This document shows, in pieces, positions 51,132 through 60,421 of a DNA stretch of 64,000 bases. Position 1 is the stretch's first letter, and every line of letters starts with the position of its first letter. The DNA is taken from the NCBI RefSeq assembly GCF_900106695.1, contig NZ_FNMZ01000002.1, positions 1 to 64,000 of the forward strand, read 5' to 3'. Below the pieces are notes generated by a model. The model did not search any database, was not told the DNA's origin, and saw nothing but the letters and a program-made list of their open reading frames with translations. The stretch is from Albimonas donghaensis. Lineage in GTDB: Bacteria > Pseudomonadota > Alphaproteobacteria > Rhodobacterales > Rhodobacteraceae. The translations under genes were made by a program, and so were the position numbers.

Positions 51132-52091
51132 TCAGCCGGCCGCCGCAGCCGCCCGCTCTCCCCGCCCGCCCCCCCGTCCGCCCCGGCGTCGCCCGACCCG
51201 CAGCAGCGCGAGCAGGCCGCCGCCCAGCAGCAGGGCCGCGGGGGGCAGAGGCACTTCCGACACGGCCAGCGACTCGTCGCGGCGGAGGGCGCCGGGGGTC
51301 GGGGTCTCGCCCGCCTCCGCCCCCGGCATCGCCGTCGCCACGCGCAGATCGTCGAGATAGAGCCAGTCGTAGCCGCCCAGGCTGCGCAGCTCGAGCCGGG
51401 AGATGCCGCCGCCCACCGCGGCCTCGGCCTCGGCGTCGCTCAGCGCCACCGCGGCGCGGCCTGCGACCTCCCCGGTTCCGCCGCTGACCGGGCTCCTGTC
51501 CGCGTCGAAGCCGGGGATCACCGTGCGCCCGATCAGCCCGCCGGCGGCGTCGAAAGCGGTCGCCTGCCAGTCGGCGTTGGCCGCGGCCCAGACCGCGTCG
51601 AAGGCGGTGACGGCCACGTCGAAGTCGATCACCAGCCCATAGGGCCAGGCCAGATCGAGGGTCGAGACCGCCATGCCCGAGGTCCCCCAGGCCCCCGCGC
51701 CCATGTTCTCCAGCCCGATCGAGCCGCCATTCCCCCCCGGCAGGCGCGGATCATAGTCGGGCATGACCGCGGCGGGCGACATGGCGCGCAGGCTGGCGAA
51801 ACCCGCGTCGACGCCGGTCCCCGCCGGCGTCGCGTGGTCGAACCCGGTGGAGCGGCCGGCGGCCAGCGCCGCCGACCAGGCCGCGTCGGACGGGTCGATC
51901 AGCGCCAGCGCGGCGGCCGGGCGCGCCGCCAGCGTCAGCGACGCCATGGCCAGCGCCAGCGTCGCCGCCAGCGCCGCGGCGAGCGTTCGGGCGCGGCGAC
52001 GGGCGCGGGCCCGATCCGCGGCCTGTTGCGGGTCATGCGCGCCCGGACGCTGGGCGCGCGACGCGGCGGCGGTGCTGAACCTGGGATCCAT
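51132..52091 (-). CDS. VPLPA-CTERM sorting-domain exported protein
   Basis: A 319-residue exported protein. The N-terminus has basic residues (RARARRRART) and a hydrophobic signal (about 36-62, ending AAALA). The body has an extracellular beta-sandwich feel with Asp/Gly-rich loops (LDLAWPYGLVIDFDVAVTAF, GGYDWLYLDDLRV). The tail is VPLPPAALLLGGG with a helix and an unusually long basic/glycine end (about 280-319). GGAG lies upstream of the ATG at 52091. It neighbours the giant HAD gene and precedes it in transcription order. Confidence 0.8.
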   Translation of the reverse strand: MDPRFSTAAASRAQRPGAHDPQQAADRARARRRARTLAAALAATLALAMASLTLAARPAAALALIDPSDAAWSAALAAGRSTGFDHATPAGTGVDAGFASLRAMSPAAVMPDYDPRLPGGNGGSIGLENMGAGAWGTSGMAVSTLDLAWPYGLVIDFDVAVTAFDAVWAAANADWQATAFDAAGGLIGRTVIPGFDADRSPVSGGTGEVAGRAAVALSDAEAEAAVGGGISRLELRSLGGYDWLYLDDLRVATAMPGAEAGETPTPGALRRDESLAVSEVPLPPAALLLGGGLLALLRVGRRRGGRGGGRGERAAAAAG

Positions 52092-52488
52092 GGACGAACG
52101 CTCCGACAGACTGCGAACAAACTTTGAATCGCATTACGCGCGTTCGGCCGCCCCGGTCCACATCTTCACATGGCGTTAATCACGATAGTCCCGACTTGGG
52201 GCGAATACTTGGTGAAAACTCATGATTAACAGGCAGTTGCGGCCGGACACCCCCCGCCCGCGCCGCCCCGCGGCCCGGGCGCCACGCCCCCGCGCCCTTC
52301 GCCCCGCCTCCCGCAGGCCCGAGTCGGCTTGCGCTTGCGTCGACCCCGCATGACGTTGTTTCGTCGCAGGGCCCGGCCGCGGGGCCTTCTCCGCCGGCGG
52401 GTCGCCCGAAATTCACCGAGGAGCGCGGAGCCATGTTCCGACCCGTTCGCCCCCGCCACCCCGCCGTCTTCGCCCGGGCGCGCGCCTG
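52092..52488. other. Divergent promoter region between VPLPA gene 3 and zwf
   Basis: A 397-bp region with an AT-rich pocket (about 52100-52230), likely holding both promoters. An 8-bp inverted repeat is inside it. The right half (52240-52480) is GC-rich with no features seen. Confidence 0.6.
52175..52230. promoter_or_regulatory. 8-bp inverted repeat GTTAATCA...TGATTAAC
   Basis: The arms lie at 52175-52182 and 52223-52230, 40 bp apart. Such spacing suits a regulator binding two sites, but chance in an AT-rich pocket is possible. Confidence 0.35.
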
Positions 52489-53958
52489 ATGGTCGCCCGC
52501 GTCGTTCCCGTCGACCCGTTCGACCTGGTGGTGTTCGGCGCCACCGGCGACCTCGCGCGCCGCAAGCTGATCCCGGCGCTCTATCACCGCATGCATGACG
52601 GCCAGGCGCCCGAGGGCGCGCGCATCGTCGGCGCCGCCCGCGCCGACCTGGACGCCGACGGCTATCGCCGCATGGCCGACGCCGCGCTGACCGAGTTCGT
52701 CGCCCCGGCCGATCTCGACGCCGCAAGCCGGGAGATATTCCTCAAGGCCATCGACTACGTCCCCGTCGACATCGGCGGCGACGACGGCTGGACGGCGTTG
52801 GGCGAGGCGCTGCCCGAACACGGCTCGTCCCGCCCCCGCGCCTTCTACCTCTCGCTCGCCCCCCGCTTTTTCGGCCCCGCCGCGGCCAGGGTGAAATCCG
52901 AGGGGCTGGCCGGCGCCGAGGGCCGGATCGTGGTGGAGAAACCCTTCGGCCATGATCTCGGCTCGGCCCGGGCGCTGAACGCCGCCCTTGCGGGCGCCTT
53001 CGACGAGCATCACGTCTACCGAATCGACCATTACCTGGGGAAGGAGACGGTGCAGAACCTGATGGCCCTGCGCTTCGCCAACGCCCTGTTCGAGCCGCTG
53101 TGGAACAACCACCATATCGACCACGTGCAGATCACCGTGGCCGAAAGCGTGGGCGTGGAGGGCCGCGGCCCCTATTACGACGGCGTCGGCGCGATGCGGG
53201 ACATGGTGCAGAACCACCTGCTTCAGCTTCTGTGCCTGATCGCCATGGAGCCGCCGGCGCATTTCGAGCCCGACGCCGTGCGCGACGAGAAGGTGAAGGT
53301 GCTGCGCGCCCTCGCCCCCCTGTCGAGCGCCGAGAACGTGGTGCGCGGGCAATACGCCGGCGCGGGGGCCTCGGCCTCCTACGCCGAGGACGCGCAGAGC
53401 CCCGACAGCCGGACCGAGAGCTACATCGCCCTGAAGGCCGAGGTCGCCAACTGGCGCTGGTCGGGCGTGCCCTTCTACCTGCGCACCGGCAAGCGGCTGC
53501 GCGGGCGGATGTCGGAGATCGCGGTGGCCTTCAAGCCGGCGCCGCATTCGATTTTCCCCGGCGGCGGCAAGGTGGGGCAGAACGTGCTGGCGATCCGGCT
53601 GCAACCCGATGAGGGGATCACGCTGGGCATGACCATCAAGGACCCCGGCCCCGGCGGCCTGCGCCTGGCGCCCGCGGTGCTGGACATGACCTTCGCCGAA
53701 GCCATGCGGGGCGCGCCCTCCCTGCGCATGCCCGACGCCTATGAGCGGCTGGTGATGGACGTGATCCGCGGCGACCAGACCCTGTTCATGCGCGGCGACG
53801 AATGCGAGGCCGCCTGGTCCTGGGTCGACCCGATCATCGCCGCCTGGGAGGAGCGCGGGGATCGCCCCGCCGCCTACGACCCCGGCTCGTCGGGCCCCGA
53901 CGACGCGCTGATGCTGCTGCATCGCGACGGACGCCGCTGGCGGGAGATCGCGCCATGA
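52489..53958 (+). CDS. zwf: Glucose-6-phosphate dehydrogenase
   Basis: A 489-residue enzyme that oxidises glucose 6-phosphate to 6-phosphogluconolactone, the entry to the Entner-Doudoroff pathway. The nucleotide loop is GATGDLARRKL, and the catalytic motif is RIDHYLGKE (about 178-186). NHLLQLLCLIAMEPP and the KRL substrate patch are also present. The ATG at 52489 lacks a clear ribosome binding site, but the N-terminus MVARVVPVDPFDLVVF fits close relatives. The stop overlaps pgl (ATGA). Confidence 0.97.
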   Translation: MVARVVPVDPFDLVVFGATGDLARRKLIPALYHRMHDGQAPEGARIVGAARADLDADGYRRMADAALTEFVAPADLDAASREIFLKAIDYVPVDIGGDDGWTALGEALPEHGSSRPRAFYLSLAPRFFGPAAARVKSEGLAGAEGRIVVEKPFGHDLGSARALNAALAGAFDEHHVYRIDHYLGKETVQNLMALRFANALFEPLWNNHHIDHVQITVAESVGVEGRGPYYDGVGAMRDMVQNHLLQLLCLIAMEPPAHFEPDAVRDEKVKVLRALAPLSSAENVVRGQYAGAGASASYAEDAQSPDSRTESYIALKAEVANWRWSGVPFYLRTGKRLRGRMSEIAVAFKPAPHSIFPGGGKVGQNVLAIRLQPDEGITLGMTIKDPGPGGLRLAPAVLDMTFAEAMRGAPSLRMPDAYERLVMDVIRGDQTLFMRGDECEAAWSWVDPIIAAWEERGDRPAAYDPGSSGPDDALMLLHRDGRRWREIAP

Positions 53959-54659
53959 CCCCGACCCCGACCCCGACCCTGACCCCGAAGATCGAGACCT
54001 ACGCCTCGCGCGAGGCGCTGATGACGGGCCTCGCGGACCTGCTGGCGGACCAGCTCTCCGCGCTGACCCGCACGGGCCGCGCCCGCATCGCCGTGCCCGG
54101 CGGGACCACGCCGGGGCCGATGCTCACCCGGCTGGGCGCGGCGCCGCTGGCCTGGGACCGCGTGGCGGTGACCCTGACCGATGAGCGCTGGGTCCCGACA
54201 TCCTCCGACCGGTCCAACCAGAAGCTGCTGGCCGGGACCCTTTTCGCCGGGGCCGCGGCGGCGGCGGAATTCGTGCCGCTTTACGGCGGCCCGCGGGAGC
54301 CGGACGACGCGCTGGGCGGGATCGCGGCCTCGCTCGCCTCGCTGTGCCTGCCGCTCGACATCGCGGTGCTGGGGATGGGGGCGGACATGCACACCGCCTC
54401 GCTGTTCCCCGGCGGTGTGGGGCTGGCGGCGGCGCTGGCCGCCGACGCCCCGCCCGTGGCCGCGATCCGCGCCGCGGGGGCCGACGAGCCGCGCATCACC
54501 CTCACCGCCCCGACGCTTGCCGGCGCGCGGGAGCGGCATGTCCTGATCGCCGGCCCCGACAAGCGCGCCGCGCTCGACCGGGCGCTGGAGGTCACGGACC
54601 CCGCCGAGGCCCCGATCCGCGTCGCGCTGGACGGCGCGACGGTCCACTACGCCGACTGA
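53955..54659 (+). CDS. pgl: 6-phosphogluconolactonase
   Basis: A 234-residue enzyme that hydrolyses 6-phosphogluconolactone. Motifs are [17 protein letters not shown] (76-81), [15 protein letters not shown] and RITLT. The N-terminus [11 protein letters not shown] comes from a short CCGACC-type repeat. [10 protein letters not shown] replaces the DGHTAS of many family members. It overlaps zwf by four bases and is clearly the operon lactonase. A second lactonase domain is fused to Pgi at 21699. Confidence 0.95.
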   Translation: MTPTPTPTLTPKIETYASREALMTGLADLLADQLSALTRTGRARIAVPGGTTPGPMLTRLGAAPLAWDRVAVTLTDERWVPTSSDRSNQKLLAGTLFAGAAAAAEFVPLYGGPREPDDALGGIAASLASLCLPLDIAVLGMGADMHTASLFPGGVGLAAALAADAPPVAAIRAAGADEPRITLTAPTLAGARERHVLIAGPDKRAALDRALEVTDPAEAPIRVALDGATVHYAD

Positions 54660-54768
54660 TGCCGGCGCCCGCCCCTTCCGGGCGCGCGCCCCACGACGAC
54701 AGCCGACTGAAACCCGCCCGCGCCGCCCCGCCCTCCGGGGCGCGCGGGATGAGACGGAGGCAAGGCCC

Positions 54769-56574
54769 ATGCAGTCCACCATTCAATCCGTGACCGCCCG
54801 CATCATCGAGCGTTCGGCCCCCCTGCGCGGCCCCTATCTCGACCGCGTCGCCCGCGCGGTGGAGGCGGGGCCGGCGCGCGCCCATCTCTCCTGCGGGAAC
54901 ATGGCCCATGTCGCCGCGGCGGCCGGCCCCGACAAACCCGCGGTGGCGGGCGAGCGCGGCGGCAATATCGGCATCGTCACCGCCTATAACGACATGCTCT
55001 CCGCCCATCAGCCGTTCGAGCGGTTCCCCGCCATCATCAAGGAGGCCGCCCGCGCCGCCGGCGGCACCGCGCAGGTGGCGGGCGGCGTGCCCGCGATGTG
55101 CGACGGGGTCACCCAGGGCCAGCCGGGGATGGAGCTGTCGCTGTTCTCGCGCGATGTCATCGCCCTCGCCGCGGGGGTCGCCCTGAGCCACAACTGCTTC
55201 GATGCCGCCGCCTATCTGGGCGTGTGCGACAAGATCGTGCCGGGGCTGGTGATGGCCGCGGCGACCTTCGGGCATATCCCGGCGATCTTCGTGCCCGCCG
55301 GGCCGATGACCTCGGGCCTGCCGAACGACGAGAAGTCCAAGGTCCGCCAGCAGTTCGCCTCCGGCGAGGTCGGGCGGGACACGCTGCTGCGGGCCGAGAT
55401 GGCCTCCTATCACGGGCCGGGGACCTGCACCTTCTACGGCACCGCGAACACCAACCAGATGCTGATGGAGTTCATGGGCCTGCACCTGCCGGGCGCGAGC
55501 TTCGTGAACCCCGGCGACCCGCTGCGCGACGCGCTGACCCGGGCCGCGACCCGGCGGGCGCTGGAGATCACGGCTTCGGGCGATGAATTCACCCCGACGG
55601 CGGAGGTGCTGGACGAGAAGGCCTTCGTCAACGGCATGGTCGGGCTGATGGCCACGGGCGGGTCGACCAACCTGCTGCTGCATCTGGTGGCCATGGCGCG
55701 GGCGGCGGGCGTCGCGATCGACTGGCATGACATGGCCGAGATTTCGTCCGTCACGCCGCTGATGGCGCGGGTCTATCCCAACGGGCTCGCCGACGTGAAC
55801 CATTTTCATGCGGCCGGCGGGCTCCAGTACATGATCCGGGAGCTTCTGGAGGCGGGCCTGCTGCATGAGGACGTGCGCACCGTCGCCGGCCCCGGCCTCT
55901 CGCGCTACACCCGCGAGCCGAAGCTGCGGGACGGCGAGGTGGCGTGGGAGGACGGCCCGGCCGAGAGCGGCGCGGAGGGCATCCTGCGCCCCCTGTCCAA
56001 CGCCTTCCAGCCCACCGGCGGATTGTCGGTGCTGGACGGCAACATGGGCCGCGCGGTGATGAAGGTCTCGGCGGTGAAGCCGGAGCGGCGGGTGGTCGAG
56101 GCCCCCTGCCTGATCTTCCACGACCAGGAGAGCGTGAAGCAGGCCTTCCGGGACGGAGCCTTCAACCGCGACGTGGTGGTGGTGGTGCGCTTCCAGGGCC
56201 CGAAGGCCAACGGGATGCCGGAGCTGCATTCGCTGACCCCGCCGCTGGGGGTGGCGCTGGACCGGGGCCACGCCATCGCGCTGGTGACGGACGGGCGCAT
56301 GTCGGGGGCGTCCGGCAAGGTGCCCTCCGCGATCCACGTGAGCCCGGAGGCCGCGGATGGCGGCCCCATCGCCCGTCTGCGCGACGGCGACGTGGTGCGG
56401 GTGGACGCGGAGGCCGGGACGCTGGAGGCGCTGGTCGATGCGGCCGAATTCGCCGCCCGCGCGCCCGCCGCCCCGGACCTTTCGGGCAACGCCCATGGCA
56501 TCGGGCGCGAGATGTTCGCGGCCTTCCGCGACGTGGTCGGCCGGGCCGAGACCGGCGCCGCGGTGGTGGTCTGA
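54769..56574 (+). CDS. edd: Phosphogluconate dehydratase
   Basis: A 601-residue IlvD/Edd-family Fe-S dehydratase that makes 2-keto-3-deoxy-6-phosphogluconate. Signs are [28 protein letters not shown], and the iron-sulfur cysteines in [31 protein letters not shown] and [20 protein letters not shown]. The C-terminal [23 protein letters not shown] is conserved. GGAGG precedes the ATG. It belongs to the zwf-pgl-edd-eda run. Confidence 0.97.
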   Translation: MQSTIQSVTARIIERSAPLRGPYLDRVARAVEAGPARAHLSCGNMAHVAAAAGPDKPAVAGERGGNIGIVTAYNDMLSAHQPFERFPAIIKEAARAAGGTAQVAGGVPAMCDGVTQGQPGMELSLFSRDVIALAAGVALSHNCFDAAAYLGVCDKIVPGLVMAAATFGHIPAIFVPAGPMTSGLPNDEKSKVRQQFASGEVGRDTLLRAEMASYHGPGTCTFYGTANTNQMLMEFMGLHLPGASFVNPGDPLRDALTRAATRRALEITASGDEFTPTAEVLDEKAFVNGMVGLMATGGSTNLLLHLVAMARAAGVAIDWHDMAEISSVTPLMARVYPNGLADVNHFHAAGGLQYMIRELLEAGLLHEDVRTVAGPGLSRYTREPKLRDGEVAWEDGPAESGAEGILRPLSNAFQPTGGLSVLDGNMGRAVMKVSAVKPERRVVEAPCLIFHDQESVKQAFRDGAFNRDVVVVVRFQGPKANGMPELHSLTPPLGVALDRGHAIALVTDGRMSGASGKVPSAIHVSPEAADGGPIARLRDGDVVRVDAEAGTLEALVDAAEFAARAPAAPDLSGNAHGIGREMFAAFRDVVGRAETGAAVVV

Positions 56575-56821
56575 CCGCCATGCGCCCTCCGCGCCCGTCT
56601 CGGCCTGGCGCCGTCCCCGCCCTCGCGGCGCGGGCGCGCCCCAACCGCCCTCGGCACGGTGATCGCGCCGCGCCCGCCCTCTCCGCGCCTGGCGAGCGAG
56701 GGAGCGGCGCGCCGACCGTCCCGCAAGCCTCGCCCGCGCGCCCGCGCCGCACGGCGCCGGGGGCGCCCGGCCGCGCCGCCGCCCGTTTCCGACCCCTTTC
56801 CCTCCCCCGAAGGAGCCCGCC

Positions 56822-57469
56822 ATGCCTTCCGCTGTGACGACGCCCATGACCGTCGCCGAACTCTGCGCCCTCGCCCCGGTGATCCCGGTGCTGATCGTGG
56901 ACGACCTCGCCTCCGCCGCGCCGCTGGCGAAGGCGCTCTCCGACAATGGATTGCGGGCGCTGGAGATCACCCTGCGCACGCCGGTCGCGCTGGACGCCAT
57001 GCGGGCCATGGCCGATGCCGCGCCCAACGCGGTGGTGGGCGCCGGCACCCTGCGCAGCCCCGCCGACGTGAAGGCCGCCGTCGCCGCCGGCGCGCGCTTC
57101 GGCGTTTCGCCGGGCCTGACCCCGGCCATCGCCGACGCCGCGGCCGAGGCCGGCCTGCCGCTGCTGCCCGGCGTCGCCACCCCGTCCGAGGCGCTGGCCG
57201 CCGCCGAGCGGGGCTTCGACCACCTGAAGTTCTTCCCCGCCGCCGCCAATGGCGGGCCCTCGGCGCTGGGGGCCTGGGCCTCGCCGCTGGGCGGGCTGAA
57301 ATTCTGCCCCACCGGCGGCGTCACCCCGCAGACCGCGCCGGAATGGCTGGCCCTGCCCAATGTGGTCTGCGTGGGCGGGTCCTGGATGGCGCCCGCCAGG
57401 ATGGTCGCCGCCGGCGCCTGGGAGGAGATCGGGATCATGGCCCGCGCCGCCGCCGCCCTTCACGCCTGA
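56822..57469 (+). CDS. eda: KDPG aldolase
   Basis: A 215-residue class I aldolase that splits KDPG to pyruvate and glyceraldehyde 3-phosphate. The catalytic Schiff-base lysine is Lys136 in LKFFPAA; GAGTLRS and CPTGGVTP are the typical substrate-binding loops. AAGGAG precedes the ATG. A 247-bp gap with no gene separates it from edd. It ends the Entner-Doudoroff operon at a hairpin terminator. Confidence 0.95.
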   Translation: MPSAVTTPMTVAELCALAPVIPVLIVDDLASAAPLAKALSDNGLRALEITLRTPVALDAMRAMADAAPNAVVGAGTLRSPADVKAAVAAGARFGVSPGLTPAIADAAAEAGLPLLPGVATPSEALAAAERGFDHLKFFPAAANGGPSALGAWASPLGGLKFCPTGGVTPQTAPEWLALPNVVCVGGSWMAPARMVAAGAWEEIGIMARAAAALHA

Positions 57470-57487
57470 CGCGGCGCCCCCGACAGG

Positions 57488-57522
57488 AAAAGGGCGGGCC
57501 CGGTTCCCCGGACCCGCCCTTT
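57488..57522. terminator. Terminator between eda and the CoA-transferase gene
   Basis: AAAGGGCGGG (57488-57497) pairs with CCCGCCCTTT (57513-57522), with an inner CCGG pair and one mismatch. It has an A-run and a T-run at its ends, as expected between convergent genes. Confidence 0.75.
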
Positions 57523-57560
57523 CCGCCTGGGTCGTCGGCCGCGCGGCCGCCCGGCCGGGA

Positions 57561-58850
57561 TCAGCTCAGCGCGCCGACCTTGTCCAGCGCCTCGATCCGG
57601 GCCGCGTCGTAGCCGAGGATCTCGGACAGCACCTTCTCCCGGTCCCGCCCGAAGGTCGGCGCCGGACGGGCCACGCGGGCGGGCGTCTCCGAAAGGTCCA
57701 TCTTGCAGCGCTCCACGATCACCTCCCAGTCATAGCCGGGGACGTTCACGAAGTGCCCCTGCTCGGCGATCTGGGGGTCGCGGCCGAGATCGGCGGCGGT
57801 GGCGACCACATAGGCCGGCGCCCCGGCCGCCTGCAGCGCGGCCTCCGCGTCCTCGGGCGACCGGGCGGAGGTCCACTCGGAGATCCGCGCCTCCAGCATG
57901 TCCTCGGCGGCCTTCCGGCCCTCCAGCGTGGCGAGCGCGGGGTCCGCGGCGAGATCGTCGAGCCCCATCACCCCGGCCAGCGCCATCCATTCCGCATCCG
58001 TGCGCGCGGCGATCGCCACGAAGCGCGGGTCGGCGCCCTCGGGCGAAAGCGACGGGAACACGCCGTGCGGAGCCATCTGGGCGTCGCGGTTGGCCTCGGC
58101 CTTCGCCACCCGGCCGGTGGCGGCGTAATCCGCGATGGCCGGGGCCAGCATCTGCATCCCGGCTTCGGCCTGGGCGATGTCGAGCCAGCAGCCCTCGCCA
58201 GACGTCCGCCGCCAGTCCAGCGCCGACAGCAGCGCCGCCAGCCCGAAGCGCGGGCCCACATAGTCGGTGTAAGGCCCGTAAGGCCCGATCGGCAGCCCGT
58301 CCTGCGGCCCGACCAGCCCCTGGTAGCCGGCCATGGCCGCGCCGATATTCCCGAAGCCCGCCAGCGCCGTCCACGGCCCGGTCTGGCCCATCAGCGAGGT
58401 GGACAGCATGATCAGCCGGGGATTGAGCTCCCGCAGCTTGTCATAGCCCAGGCCCCAGCGCTTCATCTGGCCGGGGGCGAAGCTCTCGACCACCACGTCG
58501 GCCCATTTGACCAGGTCGCGCACCACGTCGCGCCCGTCCTCCTGCGCCAGGTCCAGCGTCAGGCCGAACTTGGAGGCGTTGCAGTTGCCGAACAGCGACG
58601 ACCGCTGCGCGTCCTGCACCCCGCCGTAGAACGGGCCCATGTTGCGCGCCGTCTCGACCCGCTTGGAGCTTTCGACCCGGATCACGGTGGCGCCGAAATC
58701 GGCCAGGTTGCGGCCGATCATCGGGCCCGCGACCACCCAGGCGAGGTCCAGCACCTTGAGACCCTGCATGGGTCCGTCCGGCCCGCCGAAGGGGGCGTCG
58801 TCCACGGCGCCGGCGGGCATATGCGCTCCGTTCTGAACAGCGGCGGTCAT
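57561..58850 (-). CDS. CaiB/BaiF-family CoA-transferase, subunit A-like
   Basis: A 429-residue family III CoA-transferase. Signs are KVLDLAWVVAGPMIGRNLADFGATVIRVE, NCNASKFGLTLDL and VVVESFAPGQMKRWGLGYD, with the GPYGPYTDYVGPRFGLAALLSAL region. At the place of the usual catalytic aspartate the sequence is GFGNIGAAMAG (Asn168). This type is known as the non-catalytic partner in heteromeric CoA-transferases such as BbsEF. The start at 58850 overlaps the stop of the next CoA-transferase gene (ATGA). The substrate is not known. Confidence 0.85.
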   Translation of the reverse strand: MTAAVQNGAHMPAGAVDDAPFGGPDGPMQGLKVLDLAWVVAGPMIGRNLADFGATVIRVESSKRVETARNMGPFYGGVQDAQRSSLFGNCNASKFGLTLDLAQEDGRDVVRDLVKWADVVVESFAPGQMKRWGLGYDKLRELNPRLIMLSTSLMGQTGPWTALAGFGNIGAAMAGYQGLVGPQDGLPIGPYGPYTDYVGPRFGLAALLSALDWRRTSGEGCWLDIAQAEAGMQMLAPAIADYAATGRVAKAEANRDAQMAPHGVFPSLSPEGADPRFVAIAARTDAEWMALAGVMGLDDLAADPALATLEGRKAAEDMLEARISEWTSARSPEDAEAALQAAGAPAYVVATAADLGRDPQIAEQGHFVNVPGYDWEVIVERCKMDLSETPARVARPAPTFGRDREKVLSEILGYDAARIEALDKVGALS

Positions 58851-60145
58851 CGCACGGCTCCTTCCATGGTCGGCGCGGCGGCGGCGGCGGGGGCGGCGGA
58901 CGCGCGCCCGGCCGAGCCCAGCCATTCCGTCAGCACCGCTTCGGAATGCGCGCCCAGCGCCGGCGCGCCGACGCCGCGCATGAAGCCCGGCGCCTCGGTC
59001 ATCGCGAACGGTCCGGGCAGCGTCACCGGCGCCCCGTCCGACCCCTTGGCCACGTCGAAGAAGTCGCGCGCGGCCTCGTGCGGGCTTTCCACCAGGTCCT
59101 TGACGGTGGAGACGGGGGCGAGCAGCAGCTTGCGTTCGATCGCCAGCTGCACCGCCTCCTCATGGCCAAGCTCCAGCAGGAAGACCCCGACCTCCTCGCG
59201 CACGCGCTCCAGGTCGTCGTCGTCGATCTCGTCGGCCATGATCCGGTGATGGATCGTGCCCCAGTCCCAGTCGTGGAACTCGGGGCTCAGCGCGCCGCGG
59301 TCGATCAGCAGCTTCATGAAATTGTTGGTGAAGCGCCCGGTCGCCGGCCCGATGGCCAGGTGGATCTCCAGCAGCCCGTCCTTCGACGGCCACTTGGAGC
59401 GCTGGGTGCGCGCGCCCGACCCCGACAGGTCCAGCGGCTTCTTGGAGCCGGTGTAGCGCGGGCGGAGCGAGAAGTCCGGCTGCCCCACCACGTCGGCGAG
59501 CGAGCCCGACAGCGTCGACTGCGTGGCCGAACGCTGGGCCGAGGTCGAGACCAGCTGCCCCTTGCCCGACCGCATCCGGGCGAAATGCGCGATCAGCCCG
59601 CCGCCCACGGCGTCGGCCGAGGCGTGGGTCCAGGCCTGCGGGACCGAAATCCGGGTCGGCGTGCCGCCCATCATCGCGGTCGGCGCCAGCGGCCCGCCCG
59701 AGGCCCAGAGCACCAGGTCGCTTTCGGCGTAATCGGCCTTGGGGCCGGTCATGCCGTAGGGGGTGGCGATCATGTGGATGATCGCGGGATTGGCCGCCGC
59801 GATCTCATCGGGCGTCAGGCGCGAGGGCTCGTTGGGCCCGCGGCTCTCGAACACGAAATCGGCCTTGGCGACGAGGGCGAGCAGGGTCTCCCGGTCGCCG
59901 GGCGCGTCGGGGTCGAGCACCAGGCTCCGCTTGCCGGCGGCGTAAGATTCCCAGTGCATCGACCGGCCGCGGTCGTCGAAGGGGCCGACCTTGCGGCCGT
60001 TGGAGCCCTGCGGCGGCTCGATCTGGACCACGTCGGCGCCGAGCTGGGCGAACATGCGCCCCGCGATCAGGCCGCGATGGTCCGAGAGGTCGAGCACGCG
60101 ATAGGGCGAGAGGAAGCCGGTCCGCGCCGGGGCTTCATCCGTCAT
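58847..60145 (-). CDS. CaiB/BaiF-family CoA-transferase, subunit B-like
   Basis: A 432-residue family III CoA-transferase, the upstream gene of the pair. It has RVLDLSDHRGLIAGRMFAQLGADVVQIEPP and the segment ESDLVLWASGG with Asp143 in the position of the catalytic aspartate. It is only distantly similar to its neighbour. The two together probably form a heterodimer that moves CoA between acids; the acid is unknown. Translation of the partner is coupled by ATGA. A terminator-like hairpin lies upstream at 60305, which suggests this gene has its own promoter. Confidence 0.83.
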   Translation of the reverse strand: MTDEAPARTGFLSPYRVLDLSDHRGLIAGRMFAQLGADVVQIEPPQGSNGRKVGPFDDRGRSMHWESYAAGKRSLVLDPDAPGDRETLLALVAKADFVFESRGPNEPSRLTPDEIAAANPAIIHMIATPYGMTGPKADYAESDLVLWASGGPLAPTAMMGGTPTRISVPQAWTHASADAVGGGLIAHFARMRSGKGQLVSTSAQRSATQSTLSGSLADVVGQPDFSLRPRYTGSKKPLDLSGSGARTQRSKWPSKDGLLEIHLAIGPATGRFTNNFMKLLIDRGALSPEFHDWDWGTIHHRIMADEIDDDDLERVREEVGVFLLELGHEEAVQLAIERKLLLAPVSTVKDLVESPHEAARDFFDVAKGSDGAPVTLPGPFAMTEAPGFMRGVGAPALGAHSEAVLTEWLGSAGRASAAPAAAAAPTMEGAVR

Positions 60146-60304
60146 GTGTCCATCCCGTTTCGGCGGTTGCTTGTGGGCGATGCCGGGTCCGGTCCGCCTC
60201 CGGAACCCGCGCGTCCGGCGGGCTGCGCCGGCGGTTCTGGGGCGGGACCATGCCACGACGCGGCGGCCGCCACCAGTATGGAAGCCATACCAACGTCGCG
60301 GCAA

Positions 60305-60334
60305 GGAGCCCTCGTCGGTTTGGACGAGGGCTCC
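60305..60334 (-). terminator. Terminator downstream of the amidohydrolase gene
   Basis: GGAGCCCTCGTC (60305-60316) and GACGAGGGCTCC (60323-60334) form a perfect 12-bp stem with a 6-nt loop. It lies 65 nt after the minus-strand stop at 60398. Confidence 0.75.
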
Positions 60335-60368
60335 GCGCGCGGCGCCGTCCGGCCGTCAGGCCCGGCGG

Positions 60369-60421
60369 GTTCGGTCGAGCCTGTAGACCCGGTGCGTTCA
60401 GTCGAGCCGGTAGACCCGGCG
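60369..60421 (-). repeat. 27-bp tandem duplication over the 3' end of the amidohydrolase gene
   Basis: 60369-60394 and 60396-60421 match at 22 of 26 positions. The right copy encodes the last codons of the gene (RRVYRLD and stop); the left copy lies past the stop in the same frame and repeats RVYRLD. Confidence 0.8.

Noticed and set aside
47859-52127. A 1422-residue open frame on the plus strand
   Set aside because: It lies antisense to the giant HAD gene and VPLPA gene 3, is rich in Arg/Gly/His with no domains, and mirrors the third-position bias of the real genes.
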